Source: Hemicentrotus pulcherrimus (taxonomy: Eukaryota > Echinodermata > Echinoidea > Camarodonta > Strongylocentrotidae). Taken from it: DNA of 30,938 nt. Shown here piece after piece: positions 30,435 to 30,938 of the stretch. The translations under genes and the position numbers were made by a program. The notes below the pieces were generated by a model. That model was not told the origin of the DNA, searched no databases, and worked only from the letters and a program-made list of their open reading frames with translations. The stretch is from the NCBI GenBank assembly GCA_003118195.1, contig BEXV01000581.1:123384-154321 (forward strand), in the 5' to 3' direction. Position 1 is the first letter of the stretch. Every line of letters starts with the position of its first letter.

Positions 30435-30938
30435 TATCAAGACTATCGTCCATTGCCATTTTCAGTATGGTCTTCCCCTTTGTCTTCCCATCTCTGTGGT
30501 TAGTACCACACTCTGTTGTGATTGATAGCGATGCGCATTCTGCCGGTCTGTATTTTCCATCTAAGAGGACAGTATGTCTAGTCCCCCTCAACCCGTCATG
30601 ATGATTTTCCTGTAACATATACAAATGTACTTTTGGCACATGACGTATTTTTATGCATCCCAATGCCATTAAATAATGAGCTAAAATGCATGACATACCT
30701 GTCTCTTCACTTAAAGGTATTACAAAGTTTTGGTATGGGGTCATGAATTGGGTTCAAATGAACATATTGGAAGCATACATGTATGTGATCCTACAATATG
30801 CAGTGATCACTGTAGCGGTTGAAATCGAGTCTGAAGTTATGAAATCATTAATAACAAACTCTTTATGTTGTATAGCGCCCTCTCAAGGTCAAGATATTAA
30901 TTAAGCTATATAACGATGTTTCTTGACTAATTTTGACC
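30435..30938. other. Window end, still intron 9, no gene
   Basis: No RABGAP1 exon or other coding frame is supported up to the right edge. Confidence 0.45.

Overview
The window looks like nuclear DNA of a marine deuterostome, most likely an echinoderm and probably a sea urchin. It is AT-rich, has short exons with GT-AG introns, many short dispersed inverted-repeat elements and tRNA-derived SINEs, and both genes are clearly animal genes. The species call is an inference from gene content and repeat style. There are no bacterial-type operons, no CRISPR array and no convincing functional RNA gene.

Layout. 1-2974 is non-coding upstream sequence. 2975-13016 (+) holds the first nine coding exons of a RABGAP1 (Rab GTPase-activating protein 1 / GAPCenA) orthologue. 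All splice phases join cleanly into 632 codons: an acidic, serine-rich N-terminus, a PTB/PID domain, the conserved middle region of RABGAP1 proteins, and the first part of the Rab-GAP TBC domain. The rest of the TBC domain and the C-terminal coiled coil are not in the window, so intron 9 runs from 13017 past the right edge (at least 17.9 kb, against 0.4-1.6 kb for the other eight introns). Inside that intron, on the opposite strand (26421-25012), lies an intronless class A GPCR whose motifs point to the GPR21/GPR52 group. The rest of the intron is mobile-element debris: SINEs, several MITE families, a 687-bp foldback element, an 88-bp x 4 satellite, and an inverted duplication built around a nested MITE.

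The most interesting point is the gene arrangement. As I recall, human GPR21 lies inside RABGAP1 and GPR52 inside RABGAP1L. Finding a GPR21/52-like gene inside a RABGAP1 intron in a probable echinoderm suggests that this nested pair predates the vertebrate genome duplications and has been kept together since. Other points worth checking are a partial tandem duplication of exon 9 (a pseudo-exon with only synonymous changes until it hits a stop), MITEs inserted within about 25 bp of splice sites, and a transposon remnant whose ends carry many copies of one 12-bp palindrome.
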